In this document: piece by piece, positions 43,774-51,836 of the stretch
How the letters are laid out: each line of letters starts with the position of its first letter
Position numbering within the stretch: the first letter of the stretch is position 1
Assembly: GCF_001679785.1 (NCBI RefSeq)
Contig: NZ_CP016287.1
Location: forward strand, 744,001-808,000
Direction of reading: 5' to 3'
From: Rhizobium leguminosarum
GTDB taxonomy: Bacteria > Pseudomonadota > Alphaproteobacteria > Rhizobiales > Rhizobiaceae
DNA: 64,000 nucleotides
The notes under the pieces: model-generated
Seen by the model: the letters and a program-made list of their open reading frames with translations, nothing else
Told to the model about the DNA's origin: nothing
Database searches by the model: none
Position numbers and translations under genes: made by a program

Positions 43774-43973
43774 CCTTCCGCGCCTTGAACCACAAATATC
43801 TCGAACCCGCTTCGCAGTATCTGATGATCCTCGGCATCATCGCGCTCTGCCAGCCCTGGAACCTGTTTTTGCATCGCTACGGCATGACGATGACGCTCGT
43901 CGGACTGATTGCCTTCATGGTGACGACTAAAATCCCGCGGGACGCGCAACCAGACGAAGGCAGCCATTCATGA
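43770..43973 (+). CDS. Small two-helix membrane protein of the importer operon
   Basis: 67 residues with two hydrophobic segments (about 17-34 and 40-52). It overlaps both the upstream permease and downstream ATPase by ATGA, so it is certainly part of the operon. The position, between permeases and two ATPases, recalls the small membrane protein of the rhizobial glycerol importer operon (GlpU type), though it is shorter. Function unknown, possibly a transporter accessory subunit. Confidence 0.75.
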   Translation: MTFRALNHKYLEPASQYLMILGIIALCQPWNLFLHRYGMTMTLVGLIAFMVTTKIPRDAQPDEGSHS

Positions 43974-45079
43974 CGCAGATCGAACTTCGCGGGATCCAGA
44001 AATATTTCGGTGCCGTCCAGGTCATCAAAGACCTTAATCTCGCTATCGCCGACAATGAATTCATCGTGCTGCTTGGACAATCGGGCTGCGGAAAGACGAC
44101 GACATTGCGCGCCGTCGCGGGGCTGGAGACGATCGACGAAGGCGACATTCTGATCGACGGTCAGCCGGTGCAGCATATCAAGGCATCCGGCAGGGACATC
44201 GCCATGGTGTTCCAATCCTTCTCGCTCTATCCGCACATGACGGTCTACGAGAACATCGCCTTCCCGCTCCGCGCTACCCGGATGAGCCGTGCCGATGTCG
44301 ATGCGTCGGTCCGCGAGATCGCCGGTGTGCTGCGCATCACCGGTCTGCTGACCCGCAAGCCTTCGGCGCTGTCAGGCGGCGACATGCAGCGGGTCGCAAT
44401 CGGCCGCGCGCTGGTGCGACGGCCAAAGGCCATGCTGATGGACGAGCCGATCGGTGCGCTCGACGCGAAGCTGCGCGAGGAGATGCGGGCGGAAATCAAG
44501 CGCCTGCATATCAAGCAGGGTTCAACCACCATCTACGTGACGCATGACCAGGTGGAGGCCATGTCGCTCGCCGACCGCATCGTCATCATGCACGAGGGCA
44601 TCCTTCAGCAAGTCGGCACGCCGGAAGAGGTTTACGCGCAACCCGCCAACACGTTCGTCGCCCAGTTCGTCGGAAGCCCGGTCATGAACATGGCGCCGGC
44701 GACTATCAGCGAAACGGGCAGCCATACCAGCGTGCAGGTCGGCGACGGGACGACGGGCTTCGAATTCCCCGCCGTGCTGGCTAATCGCCTCGCCGACGCA
44801 AGAGCCGAGAACGGCAAGTTGACACTCGGGGTCCGGCCTGAGGGCGTGCTTGTTTCACGGGAGGCCCGGGAGGGCTTCATGCCGGTCGAGGCGCATATTA
44901 TCGAGCCTCTCGGCTCGCACGACATCGTGGACCTGAAGGTCGGTCACCAGATGATCAGGGCACGGACCAAGAGCGGTTTCGTGCCTGGTCCCGGCGAAGC
45001 CGTGTGGGCACGCATCGACCCCGCCCAGGCACATTTCTTCAACACCGCGACCGGCTCGTCGCTGGGGATCAGACTCTGA
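43970..45079 (+). CDS. ABC sugar importer ATPase A
   Basis: 369 residues. Walker A GQSGCGKTT, signature LSGGDMQRV and Walker B AMLMDEPIGALD are present, plus a C-terminal TOBE/OB domain typical of the MalK/UgpC group. It is coupled to the preceding and following genes by overlapping stop and start codons (TGATG at 45077-45081). It pairs with the second ATPase, probably as a heterodimer. Confidence 0.9.
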   Translation: MTQIELRGIQKYFGAVQVIKDLNLAIADNEFIVLLGQSGCGKTTTLRAVAGLETIDEGDILIDGQPVQHIKASGRDIAMVFQSFSLYPHMTVYENIAFPLRATRMSRADVDASVREIAGVLRITGLLTRKPSALSGGDMQRVAIGRALVRRPKAMLMDEPIGALDAKLREEMRAEIKRLHIKQGSTTIYVTHDQVEAMSLADRIVIMHEGILQQVGTPEEVYAQPANTFVAQFVGSPVMNMAPATISETGSHTSVQVGDGTTGFEFPAVLANRLADARAENGKLTLGVRPEGVLVSREAREGFMPVEAHIIEPLGSHDIVDLKVGHQMIRARTKSGFVPGPGEAVWARIDPAQAHFFNTATGSSLGIRL

Positions 45080-46155
45080 TGGCGCATATCGAACTCAAGG
45101 GCATCACCAAGACCTTCGGCAGCCACACGGCGCTGAAAAACCTGAACATCGACATTGCTGACGGCGAGTTCTTCGTGCTGCTCGGGCAGACCGGCGCGGG
45201 CAAGACGACGACGCTGCGCCTGATCGCCGGTCTCGAGAAGCCGACCGCAGGCCAGATCTTCATCGACGGACAGGACGTCGCCGACTGGGGTGCCGCCGAG
45301 CGCGACGTGGCCCTGGTGCTCCAGCAATACTCGCTTTACCCGCGCTATACGGTGCGGGAGAACCTGGAATTTCCATTGAAATCCCGTATCCGTCGCGTTG
45401 AACCCGGAGAAATCAAGGAGCGCGTCGACCGCGTTGCGAAGACTCTGCGCATCGAACATCTGCTCGACCGCAAGACGGACCGGCTGTCGGGAGGCGAGAT
45501 GCAGCGCGTATCGATCGGCCGGGCCATCGTGCGCAAACCGCGGGTCTTCTTGATGGACGAACCGCTTTCGGCGCTCGACGCGAAACTTCGCGAAGCACTT
45601 CGCACCGAGTTGAAAAACCTGCAGATGAACCTCGGCGCGACCTTCCTCTTCGTCACTCACGACCAGATAGAGGCCATGTCGATGGGTGACAAGATCGGCG
45701 TCCTGAACAATGGTCAACTGGTGCAGACGGGTACGCCGCAGGAGATCTACGGAAACCCGGTCAACACCTTCGTCGCGCGCGCGGTCGGCTCGCCGCCGAT
45801 GAATCTGATCGCCGGCACGCTTGCCGGCGGCGAGGCAGTGGCCAGCGAGGGCTATCGGCTGCCGCTCGGCAACGGACACGGGATCGCGACAGACGGTCGC
45901 CCGCTCACCTTCGGCATCCGTCCCGAGGACATTTTCCTCGACAGTGGCGCGCCCGGCGAAGCACGGGTCCACGACGTGGAAAACCATGGCGTCGAAAAGA
46001 TCGTGACGCTGCGCACCGGCGAGAAGTTCATCCACGCGACCGTGCCGACACAGACGGCGCTTCGGATCGAGGATGAGGTTCGCTTTTCATGGAATCCGGA
46101 AAAGGTCGTGCTGTTTGACGCCGGAAGCGGTGTAAGCCTGCGGCACGCGGGCTGA
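45079..46155 (+). CDS. ABC sugar importer ATPase B
   Basis: 358 residues. Walker A GQTGAGKTT, signature LSGGEMQRV and Walker B VFLMDEPLSALD, with a TOBE domain (FGIRPEDIFL). Clearly paralogous to ATPase A but distinct, hence the two-ATPase architecture. ATG 45079 shares a base with the stop of ATPase A. Last gene of the importer operon; it converges with the hydroxyacid dehydrogenase gene, and no terminator was found between them. Confidence 0.9.
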   Translation: MAHIELKGITKTFGSHTALKNLNIDIADGEFFVLLGQTGAGKTTTLRLIAGLEKPTAGQIFIDGQDVADWGAAERDVALVLQQYSLYPRYTVRENLEFPLKSRIRRVEPGEIKERVDRVAKTLRIEHLLDRKTDRLSGGEMQRVSIGRAIVRKPRVFLMDEPLSALDAKLREALRTELKNLQMNLGATFLFVTHDQIEAMSMGDKIGVLNNGQLVQTGTPQEIYGNPVNTFVARAVGSPPMNLIAGTLAGGEAVASEGYRLPLGNGHGIATDGRPLTFGIRPEDIFLDSGAPGEARVHDVENHGVEKIVTLRTGEKFIHATVPTQTALRIEDEVRFSWNPEKVVLFDAGSGVSLRHAG

Positions 46156-46234
46156 CCTGATCGGTCGGAAGGATGCCAGCGGTCTCGGCGGCACGGCAGC
46201 GGCAGCGAGCGTTTCGAATTGTCGCGACGAGGCG

Positions 46235-47209
46235 CTATGCGGGAAAGCGCCTGCGATAATGTTCCACCACTTCGGGATTGCGCAAATTAACGGGCAAGTC
46301 GCCCTTGATGACGCGCAGGGCTTCGCTCGCCGCGCCTGTTCCCATGCGCATCATGCTCTCTTCCGTCAGACCAGCGAGATGCGGCGTGACGATGACGTTG
46401 TCAAAGCCGAAATAGGGATGGTCGAGCGGCAGCGGCTGTGTTGCGAAGACGTCGAGCGCGGCTCCGCCGATGCGGCCATCGCGCAGCGCCTCGATCAACG
46501 CCGCGTCATCGATCACCGGGCCGCGCGAGACGTTGACCAGAATGGCCGCGGGCTTCATGCGCCCGATGCGACCGGCATTGAGCAAGCCGGTCGTCTCCGG
46601 CGTCAGCGGGCAGCAGAGCACGACGATATCGGCCGTCGCAACAAGCTCATCGATCGCCAGGAAGCGCGCGCCGTCCGGCACGCTTTCCGCCGACCGGCTC
46701 GTGGCGACCACCTCCAGGCCGAAACCGAACTTCGCCATCTTGAAAATCGCCTTGCCGACATTGCCCGTACCGACAATGCCCATGGTGCGGCCGGCGAGGT
46801 CGACGGCCGCGTCCGATTGGGCGCGGCCCGCCACCCAGCCGTTCTGACGCAGTTCACGGTCCATAAGGCGGAAGCGCCGAAGCAGGGCCAGTGTCACGAG
46901 GAAGACGTGCTCGGCGACAGTCGAAGCATTGGCGCCCGGGACGTTGGCGACAAGCACGCCGGCACGGGTCGCCGCATCCATCGGCACCATGTCGAGCCCT
47001 GCACCATGGCGGATCGCCGCGCGAAGCGCCGGCGCATCCTCGAAGAAGGCCGGCGGGATCGGCGCGCGTACGACGACGATGCCCGCACCGCGGCCTTCTC
47101 GCAGCAACGTTTCGGGATCGGGCGCGGAAGCCACGCGCAGATCACCCGCAGCCTCAAGCATGGCCCTGGCCGCAGGGTGCAGGGGATGTGTGGAAAAGAT
47201 GAAGCTCAT
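46235..47209 (-). CDS. D-isomer-specific 2-hydroxyacid dehydrogenase
   Basis: 324 residues. The NAD-binding GTGNVGKAIFKMAKFG and the catalytic Arg (VNVSRGPVIDDAAL) and His (VTPHLAGLTEES) segments are those of the SerA/glyoxylate-reductase group. Last gene of a leftward operon with a GntR regulator, an enolase-superfamily enzyme and an isomerase, so it probably reduces or oxidises a 2-oxo or 2-hydroxy sugar acid. Confidence 0.85.
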   Translation of the reverse strand: MSFIFSTHPLHPAARAMLEAAGDLRVASAPDPETLLREGRGAGIVVVRAPIPPAFFEDAPALRAAIRHGAGLDMVPMDAATRAGVLVANVPGANASTVAEHVFLVTLALLRRFRLMDRELRQNGWVAGRAQSDAAVDLAGRTMGIVGTGNVGKAIFKMAKFGFGLEVVATSRSAESVPDGARFLAIDELVATADIVVLCCPLTPETTGLLNAGRIGRMKPAAILVNVSRGPVIDDAALIEALRDGRIGGAALDVFATQPLPLDHPYFGFDNVIVTPHLAGLTEESMMRMGTGAASEALRVIKGDLPVNLRNPEVVEHYRRRFPA

Positions 47210-47230
47210 CGGCCCTCCCGCCGGTTGCGC

Positions 47231-47929
47231 CTATTCGGCTGCCGTCGCTGGACCGCCGATGAGACCCTTCCAATAGCTTTCCGCACCTTGAAGATGCGCG
47301 CTCATCAGCGCCTGGGCCAGATTGCCGTCTCGGGCAAGCAGCGCCTCGTAGATGCGGATATGTTCCTCATGCGAGCGCCGGCTGCGGGCGGGGTCGGCAA
47401 AATAGATCGGCAGGCGGTGCTCGCCCATGACGTAGTAGACGCTGCACACCCGATGGAAGACGCTATTCTTGGTGGCGCGGACGATCTCCAAATGAAAATC
47501 CCGATCCTCGCGCGCCAGGCCCTCGCCGGCGGCAAGCTTCGCCTCCGACGCCGCGAGGATATCGCGCAAGTGCTGGTAATTCTCCTCCGTCGCCCGATCG
47601 CAGGCGAGCTCCGCGGCCTTGATCTCATGGATCTTGCGAAGCTCCACGGTCTCGTAGATCAGGATGGGATCAAGCGGCACGCCGGCGCGGGCAAAAAGCG
47701 CCATTGCCTCCACGCTCGCCTCCGTGGTCGTCAGATAGATGCCCGACTTGGCCCGGCGCTCGACGATACGCATTGCCTCCAGAATGGCCAGCGCCTCTCG
47801 AACCTGGCCCCGGCTGACGCCGAAATGCTCCGCAAGCTCTCGCTCCGAAGGCGTGCGGCCGTTGCCGCTCGAGTTCGAGAAAAGATGGGCCGCGAGCTCG
47901 GAGAGGAGGGAATTTTCTTTCATCGTCAT
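47231..47929 (-). CDS. GntR-family (FCD) regulator of the sugar-acid regulon
   Basis: 232 residues. Winged helix NGRTPSERELAEHFGVSRGQVREALAILEAM, then an FCD domain (LREDRDFHLEIVRATKNSVFHRV region). Its start overlaps the stop of the enolase-superfamily gene (ATGA at 47926-47929). As the only FCD regulator within the 40-51 kb block, it is the likely binder of the TGGTNNNACCA sites at 40114, 40282, 50135, 50288 and 50311. Confidence 0.88.
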   Translation of the reverse strand: MTMKENSLLSELAAHLFSNSSGNGRTPSERELAEHFGVSRGQVREALAILEAMRIVERRAKSGIYLTTTEASVEAMALFARAGVPLDPILIYETVELRKIHEIKAAELACDRATEENYQHLRDILAASEAKLAAGEGLAREDRDFHLEIVRATKNSVFHRVCSVYYVMGEHRLPIYFADPARSRRSHEEHIRIYEALLARDGNLAQALMSAHLQGAESYWKGLIGGPATAAE

Positions 47930-49095
47930 TGTCTTTGCGCGTGAGTCTCCAGGACCCGCTGATTGATCGTGAAGCCCAGGCCAGGCCGGTCCGGGATCTC
48001 TATCATACCGTCCTTCACCGACACAGTGTCCTCGACAAGATCATGGATCATCGGATTGGCGCCGAGCGAATATTCGATGATGAAGCTTACCGGGGAAGCC
48101 GCGCACAAGTGCAGGCCGGAAAAGAAGCAGGGCGCACCGGCCCAAAGATGCGGTGCGAAACGGAGATTGAAGGCGCTGGCGAGCGAACTGATGCGCATCG
48201 CCTCCGTAATGCCGCCGCAGAAGGCAGGGTCCGGCTGGAATATGTCGGCGGCCCGAAGCATGGCAAGATCTCGGAAGGCAAAACGCGTCGCCTCGCTCTC
48301 GCCGGCAGCGATCGGCACGTTCCCAGCCGCGCGCACCTCCGCCATGCCAGGCTTGTCATCGGCTATCACCGGCTCCTCGAACCAGGCGAGGTCGCAATCG
48401 GCAACCATCTGGATGAAGCGCTTGGCATCGGCAACAGTATACGTCCCGTGCGCATCGACCATCAGGTCGACGTTGGGCCCGACCGCTTTGCGAGCCGCCC
48501 GCACGCGCGATGCCGAGACATGCGGCGCACGATCCATCGCGCCGACGCGCATCTTGACTGACTTGAAACCGCCGGCCGCGATATAGGACCGGAGTTGATC
48601 ACCGATCCGCTCCGCACTCTCCCAACCGCCCGAGGCATAGGCGGGCAACCTGTCGGCCTTGCGGCCACCCAGCAGCTTCCAGACGGGAACGCCGAGCGAC
48701 TTGCCGAGAATGTCCCAGAGCGCTATGTCGACCGCGCTGATCGCCGCGACGGAAAGGCCGCGCCGCGCGATCTCGGGCATGGCGTGACCCGAACGCGCCG
48801 CCGTCTCGTGGCGTACGCCGTTGTAAAGCATCTCCCATATGGTGGAGATATCGGCAGGATCGCGGCCGATGAGCTTCGGCCCCACCTCGTGGTTGATCAT
48901 GTGGACCAGCGTGCCGTAGGTGCCAGCACTGCCCGCGGCATTCTTACCCTCTCCCCAGCCCACGATGCCGTCGTCCGTTTCGATCCGCAGGATCGCGCTA
49001 TCGAAGGTCGTCAGTCGGCCGAAGTCGCTGCGGTGCTGACGGCTGGCCTCGATGGGAATTTTAATCCACCAGGCCTCTACGGTCTTGATGCGCAT
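47926..49095 (-). CDS. Enolase-superfamily enzyme (mandelate racemase/muconate lactonizing family)
   Basis: 389 residues. An N-terminal capping domain (VEAWWIKIPIEASRQHRSDF) precedes the barrel, with the catalytic lysine segment FKSVKMRVG, metal ligands in DAHGTYT, EEPV and GESEATR, and the His of APHLWAG. Such enzymes dehydrate or epimerise sugar acids by proton abstraction. ATG 49095 was chosen because homology starts at MRIKTVEAW; the frame is open to 49134. It shares an operon with an isomerase and a dehydrogenase. Confidence 0.87.
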   Translation of the reverse strand: MRIKTVEAWWIKIPIEASRQHRSDFGRLTTFDSAILRIETDDGIVGWGEGKNAAGSAGTYGTLVHMINHEVGPKLIGRDPADISTIWEMLYNGVRHETAARSGHAMPEIARRGLSVAAISAVDIALWDILGKSLGVPVWKLLGGRKADRLPAYASGGWESAERIGDQLRSYIAAGGFKSVKMRVGAMDRAPHVSASRVRAARKAVGPNVDLMVDAHGTYTVADAKRFIQMVADCDLAWFEEPVIADDKPGMAEVRAAGNVPIAAGESEATRFAFRDLAMLRAADIFQPDPAFCGGITEAMRISSLASAFNLRFAPHLWAGAPCFFSGLHLCAASPVSFIIEYSLGANPMIHDLVEDTVSVKDGMIEIPDRPGLGFTINQRVLETHAQRQ

Positions 49096-49154
49096 GTCTC
49101 GGATCCCCTGCCCCGCACGGCCCGCGAGCCGCATGGCATATGTCTTTCCGTTCG

Positions 49155-50042
49155 TTACTTGATCAGCGGCAGGATCGTCTCGGCAGTGATCCGCATCTGA
49201 TCATCGTAGAACTTCTCAGTGAGAAGGCTCGAGCCGTGGTCCTGGATGAATTTCAGTTGCTCCGGGGGTATGTCGACAGGGTTTCGCTCGACCATGTCCG
49301 GATATTTGGCGGCGGGCGTCCGGTCGACCGGAGCGACGAATTCGTTGGTGACGGCGCCATCGTAACCAATCTCCTTCAGCGTGCCGACGATCTTCGGCCA
49401 GTCGAGATGGCCGAGGCCGGCGGCAAAACGATTGTTATCGGCGACGTGGAAATCGAACAGGCGCTTTCCAGCGAGCCGAATCGCTTCATACATGTCCTCC
49501 TCCTCGATGTTCAGGTGGAAGGCATCCAGGCACACCCCGCATTCAGGGCTGACGGCATCGGCGAGCGCCAGCGCTTGGGCGGCACGGTTGAAGAAATAGG
49601 TCTCGAAACGGTTGAGCGGCTCGACGGCAATGCGCACACCCCTCTTCTGCGCATGGGCAAAACACTCCCTGGTAGCGTCCACCACCCATGTCCACTCTTC
49701 CTCCTCGGTGCCATCCGGCACGACCTTGCCGACGGTCGCCGGCACGAGGGTGACGATCTCGCCATCGAGTTCGCTGACCATGGTGATGACGCTCTTGACA
49801 TAGTCCACTGACCTGGCGCGCTGACCTTCATCCCTGGCGGCAAGATTACGCTCGCCGAGCGTCAGCGTAACGGCGCCCCAGCAGTGGATGCCATACTCTT
49901 TCAGCAGCGCACGGGTCTCCTTGACGTCGTACTGGGCCGGCTCGCCGGATATCTCGATGCTTTCGTAGCCATATTTCTTGATGCGCTTCAGCGTGACGGC
50001 GAGCGGTTCGGCCCGCATCCAGTTATGTGTCGAAAGATGCAT
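49155..50042 (-). CDS. Sugar-phosphate isomerase/epimerase-type TIM-barrel protein
   Basis: 295 residues of the xylose-isomerase-like fold. IAVEPLNRFETYFFNRAAQAL, CGVCLDAFHLNIEEEDM, DFHVADNNRFAAGLGHLDWPK and the C-terminal GAVTNEFVAP supply the four metal-binding positions. ATG 50042 was chosen for GGAGG 5 bases upstream; the longer frame to 50132 overlaps an operator. First gene of the leftward operon, divergent from another isomerase. Confidence 0.83.
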   Translation of the reverse strand: MHLSTHNWMRAEPLAVTLKRIKKYGYESIEISGEPAQYDVKETRALLKEYGIHCWGAVTLTLGERNLAARDEGQRARSVDYVKSVITMVSELDGEIVTLVPATVGKVVPDGTEEEEWTWVVDATRECFAHAQKRGVRIAVEPLNRFETYFFNRAAQALALADAVSPECGVCLDAFHLNIEEEDMYEAIRLAGKRLFDFHVADNNRFAAGLGHLDWPKIVGTLKEIGYDGAVTNEFVAPVDRTPAAKYPDMVERNPVDIPPEQLKFIQDHGSSLLTEKFYDDQMRITAETILPLIK

Positions 50043-50134
50043 GAGGTCCTCCCAGACAGTTGCAGCACGTTCGACCGCCAATCGGGCGGCAAAGGTCATG
50101 TTATGGTTGGCCACTCTCGCCACCTTCGGCAATC

Positions 50135-50145
50135 TGGTTAGGCCA
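50135..50145. promoter_or_regulatory. FCD-GntR operator, one-mismatch site near the leftward gene
   Basis: TGGTTAGGCCA matches TGGTNNNACCA at all but one base. It is 93 bases upstream of the leftward isomerase start. Confidence 0.5.
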
Positions 50146-50287
50146 ATTCTCGTTATTTGAAAGCTCTAGCTCAATTCTTAACCCTCTGCAAGACGGGCCA
50201 AAAGGGCGATATTTCTTCTGCCGATCGATACTTAATACAGCATTTCCCGCTTTGGCGCGAATCCGGCATCCCAAGCGCGCAATAAAC

Positions 50288-50298
50288 TGGCTTGACCA
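50288..50298. promoter_or_regulatory. FCD-GntR operator, one-mismatch site
   Basis: TGGCTTGACCA, one mismatch to the consensus. Centred 23 bases from the perfect site at 50311, about two helical turns. Confidence 0.55.
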
Positions 50299-50310
50299 GA
50301 TTCGAAGATT

Positions 50311-50321
50311 TGGTATGACCA
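50311..50321. promoter_or_regulatory. FCD-GntR operator TGGTNNNACCA, perfect site
   Basis: TGGTATGACCA matches the consensus exactly, about 66 bases before the rightward isomerase start codon. Confidence 0.75.
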
Positions 50322-50386
50322 GATTTGGAAAAGTGATAGGGCGTTGAAATCGTCGCGCAGTGGCCGCAGGGCCAAGTGGAGGGGAG

Positions 50387-51238
50387 ATGAAGATAGGCAT
50401 GTGCATGTTCCTCTGGACGACAAGTGTCGGCCGGAAACACGAGGCACTGTTACGCGATATCAAGGACACGGGGTTTGACGGTGTCGAGATCCCGATCTTT
50501 TCGGGCACACCCGACGACTACCATCGGCTGGCAGACATGCTGGACCGGATCGGCCTGGAACGGACCGCCGTTTCCGCCATGGGCGACCCCCAGATGAACC
50601 TGATCGCCGCCGACGCCGCGACCCGCAGGCGCGGCATCGACTACATGAAATGGGCCATCGACTGCAGCGATGCGCTGGGCGCGACGATGCTGAGCGGCCC
50701 GCTACATTCGACGCTCGGCAAATTTTCGGGAAGCGGGCCGAGCGCGGCGGAACTCAAGCGCTCGGTTTCCTCACAACGCGCGATCGGCGATCATGCAGCA
50801 AAGCACGGCGTAACGATCGGGCTTGAGGCGCTCAACCGCTTCGAATGTTACCTCTTCAACACGATGGACGACCTTGCGGCCCATATTGACGCGATCGGAC
50901 ATCCGCATATCCGCGCCATGTACGACACCTTCCACAGCAATATCGAAGAGGCCGATCCCATCGGCGCCTTCACGCGAAACAGTGACCGCATCGTCCATGT
51001 CCACATTTCGGAGAACGATCGCGGCGTACCGGGGCGTGGCAACATTCCCTGGGCCGAGACGTTCACAGCATTACGCGCGAGCGGCTACGACGGGTGGCTG
51101 ACAATCGAGGCCTTTGGTCGGGCGCTCAAGGAGCTCGCCGCCGCGACAAAGGTCTGGCGCGACTTTTCCGAGACACCTGAAGCGGTCTATCGCGAAGGCT
51201 ACCGCCATATCCGCGATGGATGGCACGCGGCGGCATGA
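50387..51238 (+). CDS. Sugar epimerase/isomerase-type TIM-barrel protein (tagatose/psicose epimerase-like)
   Basis: 283 residues. MKIGMCMFLWTT, IGLEALNRFECYLFNTMDDLAA, MYDTFHSNIEEADPIGAF, HVHISENDRGVPGRGNIPW and WLTIEAFG carry the metal ligands and ketose-3-epimerase layout. ATG 50387 follows GGAGGGG. It is divergent from a related but distinct barrel protein (49155-50042); both probably act in the pathway fed by the importer at 40.4-46.2 kb. Confidence 0.85.
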   Translation: MKIGMCMFLWTTSVGRKHEALLRDIKDTGFDGVEIPIFSGTPDDYHRLADMLDRIGLERTAVSAMGDPQMNLIAADAATRRRGIDYMKWAIDCSDALGATMLSGPLHSTLGKFSGSGPSAAELKRSVSSQRAIGDHAAKHGVTIGLEALNRFECYLFNTMDDLAAHIDAIGHPHIRAMYDTFHSNIEEADPIGAFTRNSDRIVHVHISENDRGVPGRGNIPWAETFTALRASGYDGWLTIEAFGRALKELAAATKVWRDFSETPEAVYREGYRHIRDGWHAAA

Positions 51239-51836
51239 ATACCAACCGATTCTCGCCGCCGTCGATAGGGGAACCGTCGGCCTGAACGCTGCACTGGCAG
51301 GCCACGCCTTACGCTTGAGCAATCACCCTCTGCCGCTCTCATTGAGCACCAGGTTCCCTTGCATATCGGAGGGATTCCGAAGGCGTCCGCTCAGGAGACA
51401 TCCCCTCAGGAAACCAGGGACATCGGCGGGCGAAGCGCTGCCGCCACATACCTCTGAGCGTCATTGACCAACAGGACCTAGCGGCCAGTCACCTCGATGA
51501 TCTCGCCACCCTTGTGTGCGCATGTTGGCAATGCTGAATTCGCCGGCCGCTCAATGTGGGGATAACAGTATCACTCGTAACGATGGCTTCGCACGGCCGC
51601 CGGGCATCGATTTTTTGAAGCCAACCAAGCTCCTCGTAGAATCTGTAGTCCATGTCATTGATTCCTCTTCCGGTGCAAATCGAGATTGTAGTTCTCTAGA
51701 ATCCGTGAGATTCTTCAAAGTCGGATGAAAATAGCGTGCGAACAACAAAGCGTCTCGACGTTTTCGGCGGGCGTCCAAACGCAGGTCGTGCCCTGATTGT
51801 CTGACGGGCTGCTTAACCCGCCAAGGGAGGACGACG
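51239..51836. other. About 600 bases without a supported gene
   Basis: No frame with both a start signal and a recognisable product was found. On the - strand a frame ends HKGGEIIEVTGR and a stop near 51480, which reads like the C-terminus of a lost gene; I cannot name it. A GGGAGG lies just before the methanethiol oxidase start. Confidence 0.4.

Larger units (their letters stand above)
50043..50386. promoter_or_regulatory. Divergent promoter between the two isomerase genes
   Basis: 344 bases without a gene. Three sites resembling TGGTNNNACCA lie here (separate entries). The + strand start at 50387 has GGAGGGG as its ribosome-binding site. No -35/-10 pairs are assigned. Confidence 0.65.

Noticed and set aside
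46259..47944. Long rightward open frame (561 codons) over the hydroxyacid dehydrogenase and GntR genes
   Set aside because: It is antisense to two genes with clear family motifs, and its translation is Arg/His/Asp-rich without recognisable domains, typical of high-GC antisense frames.
50104..50113. Further FCD-GntR half-site pair TGGTTGGCCA
   Set aside because: The spacer is two bases instead of three, and the match is otherwise weak, so it was not counted as an operator.
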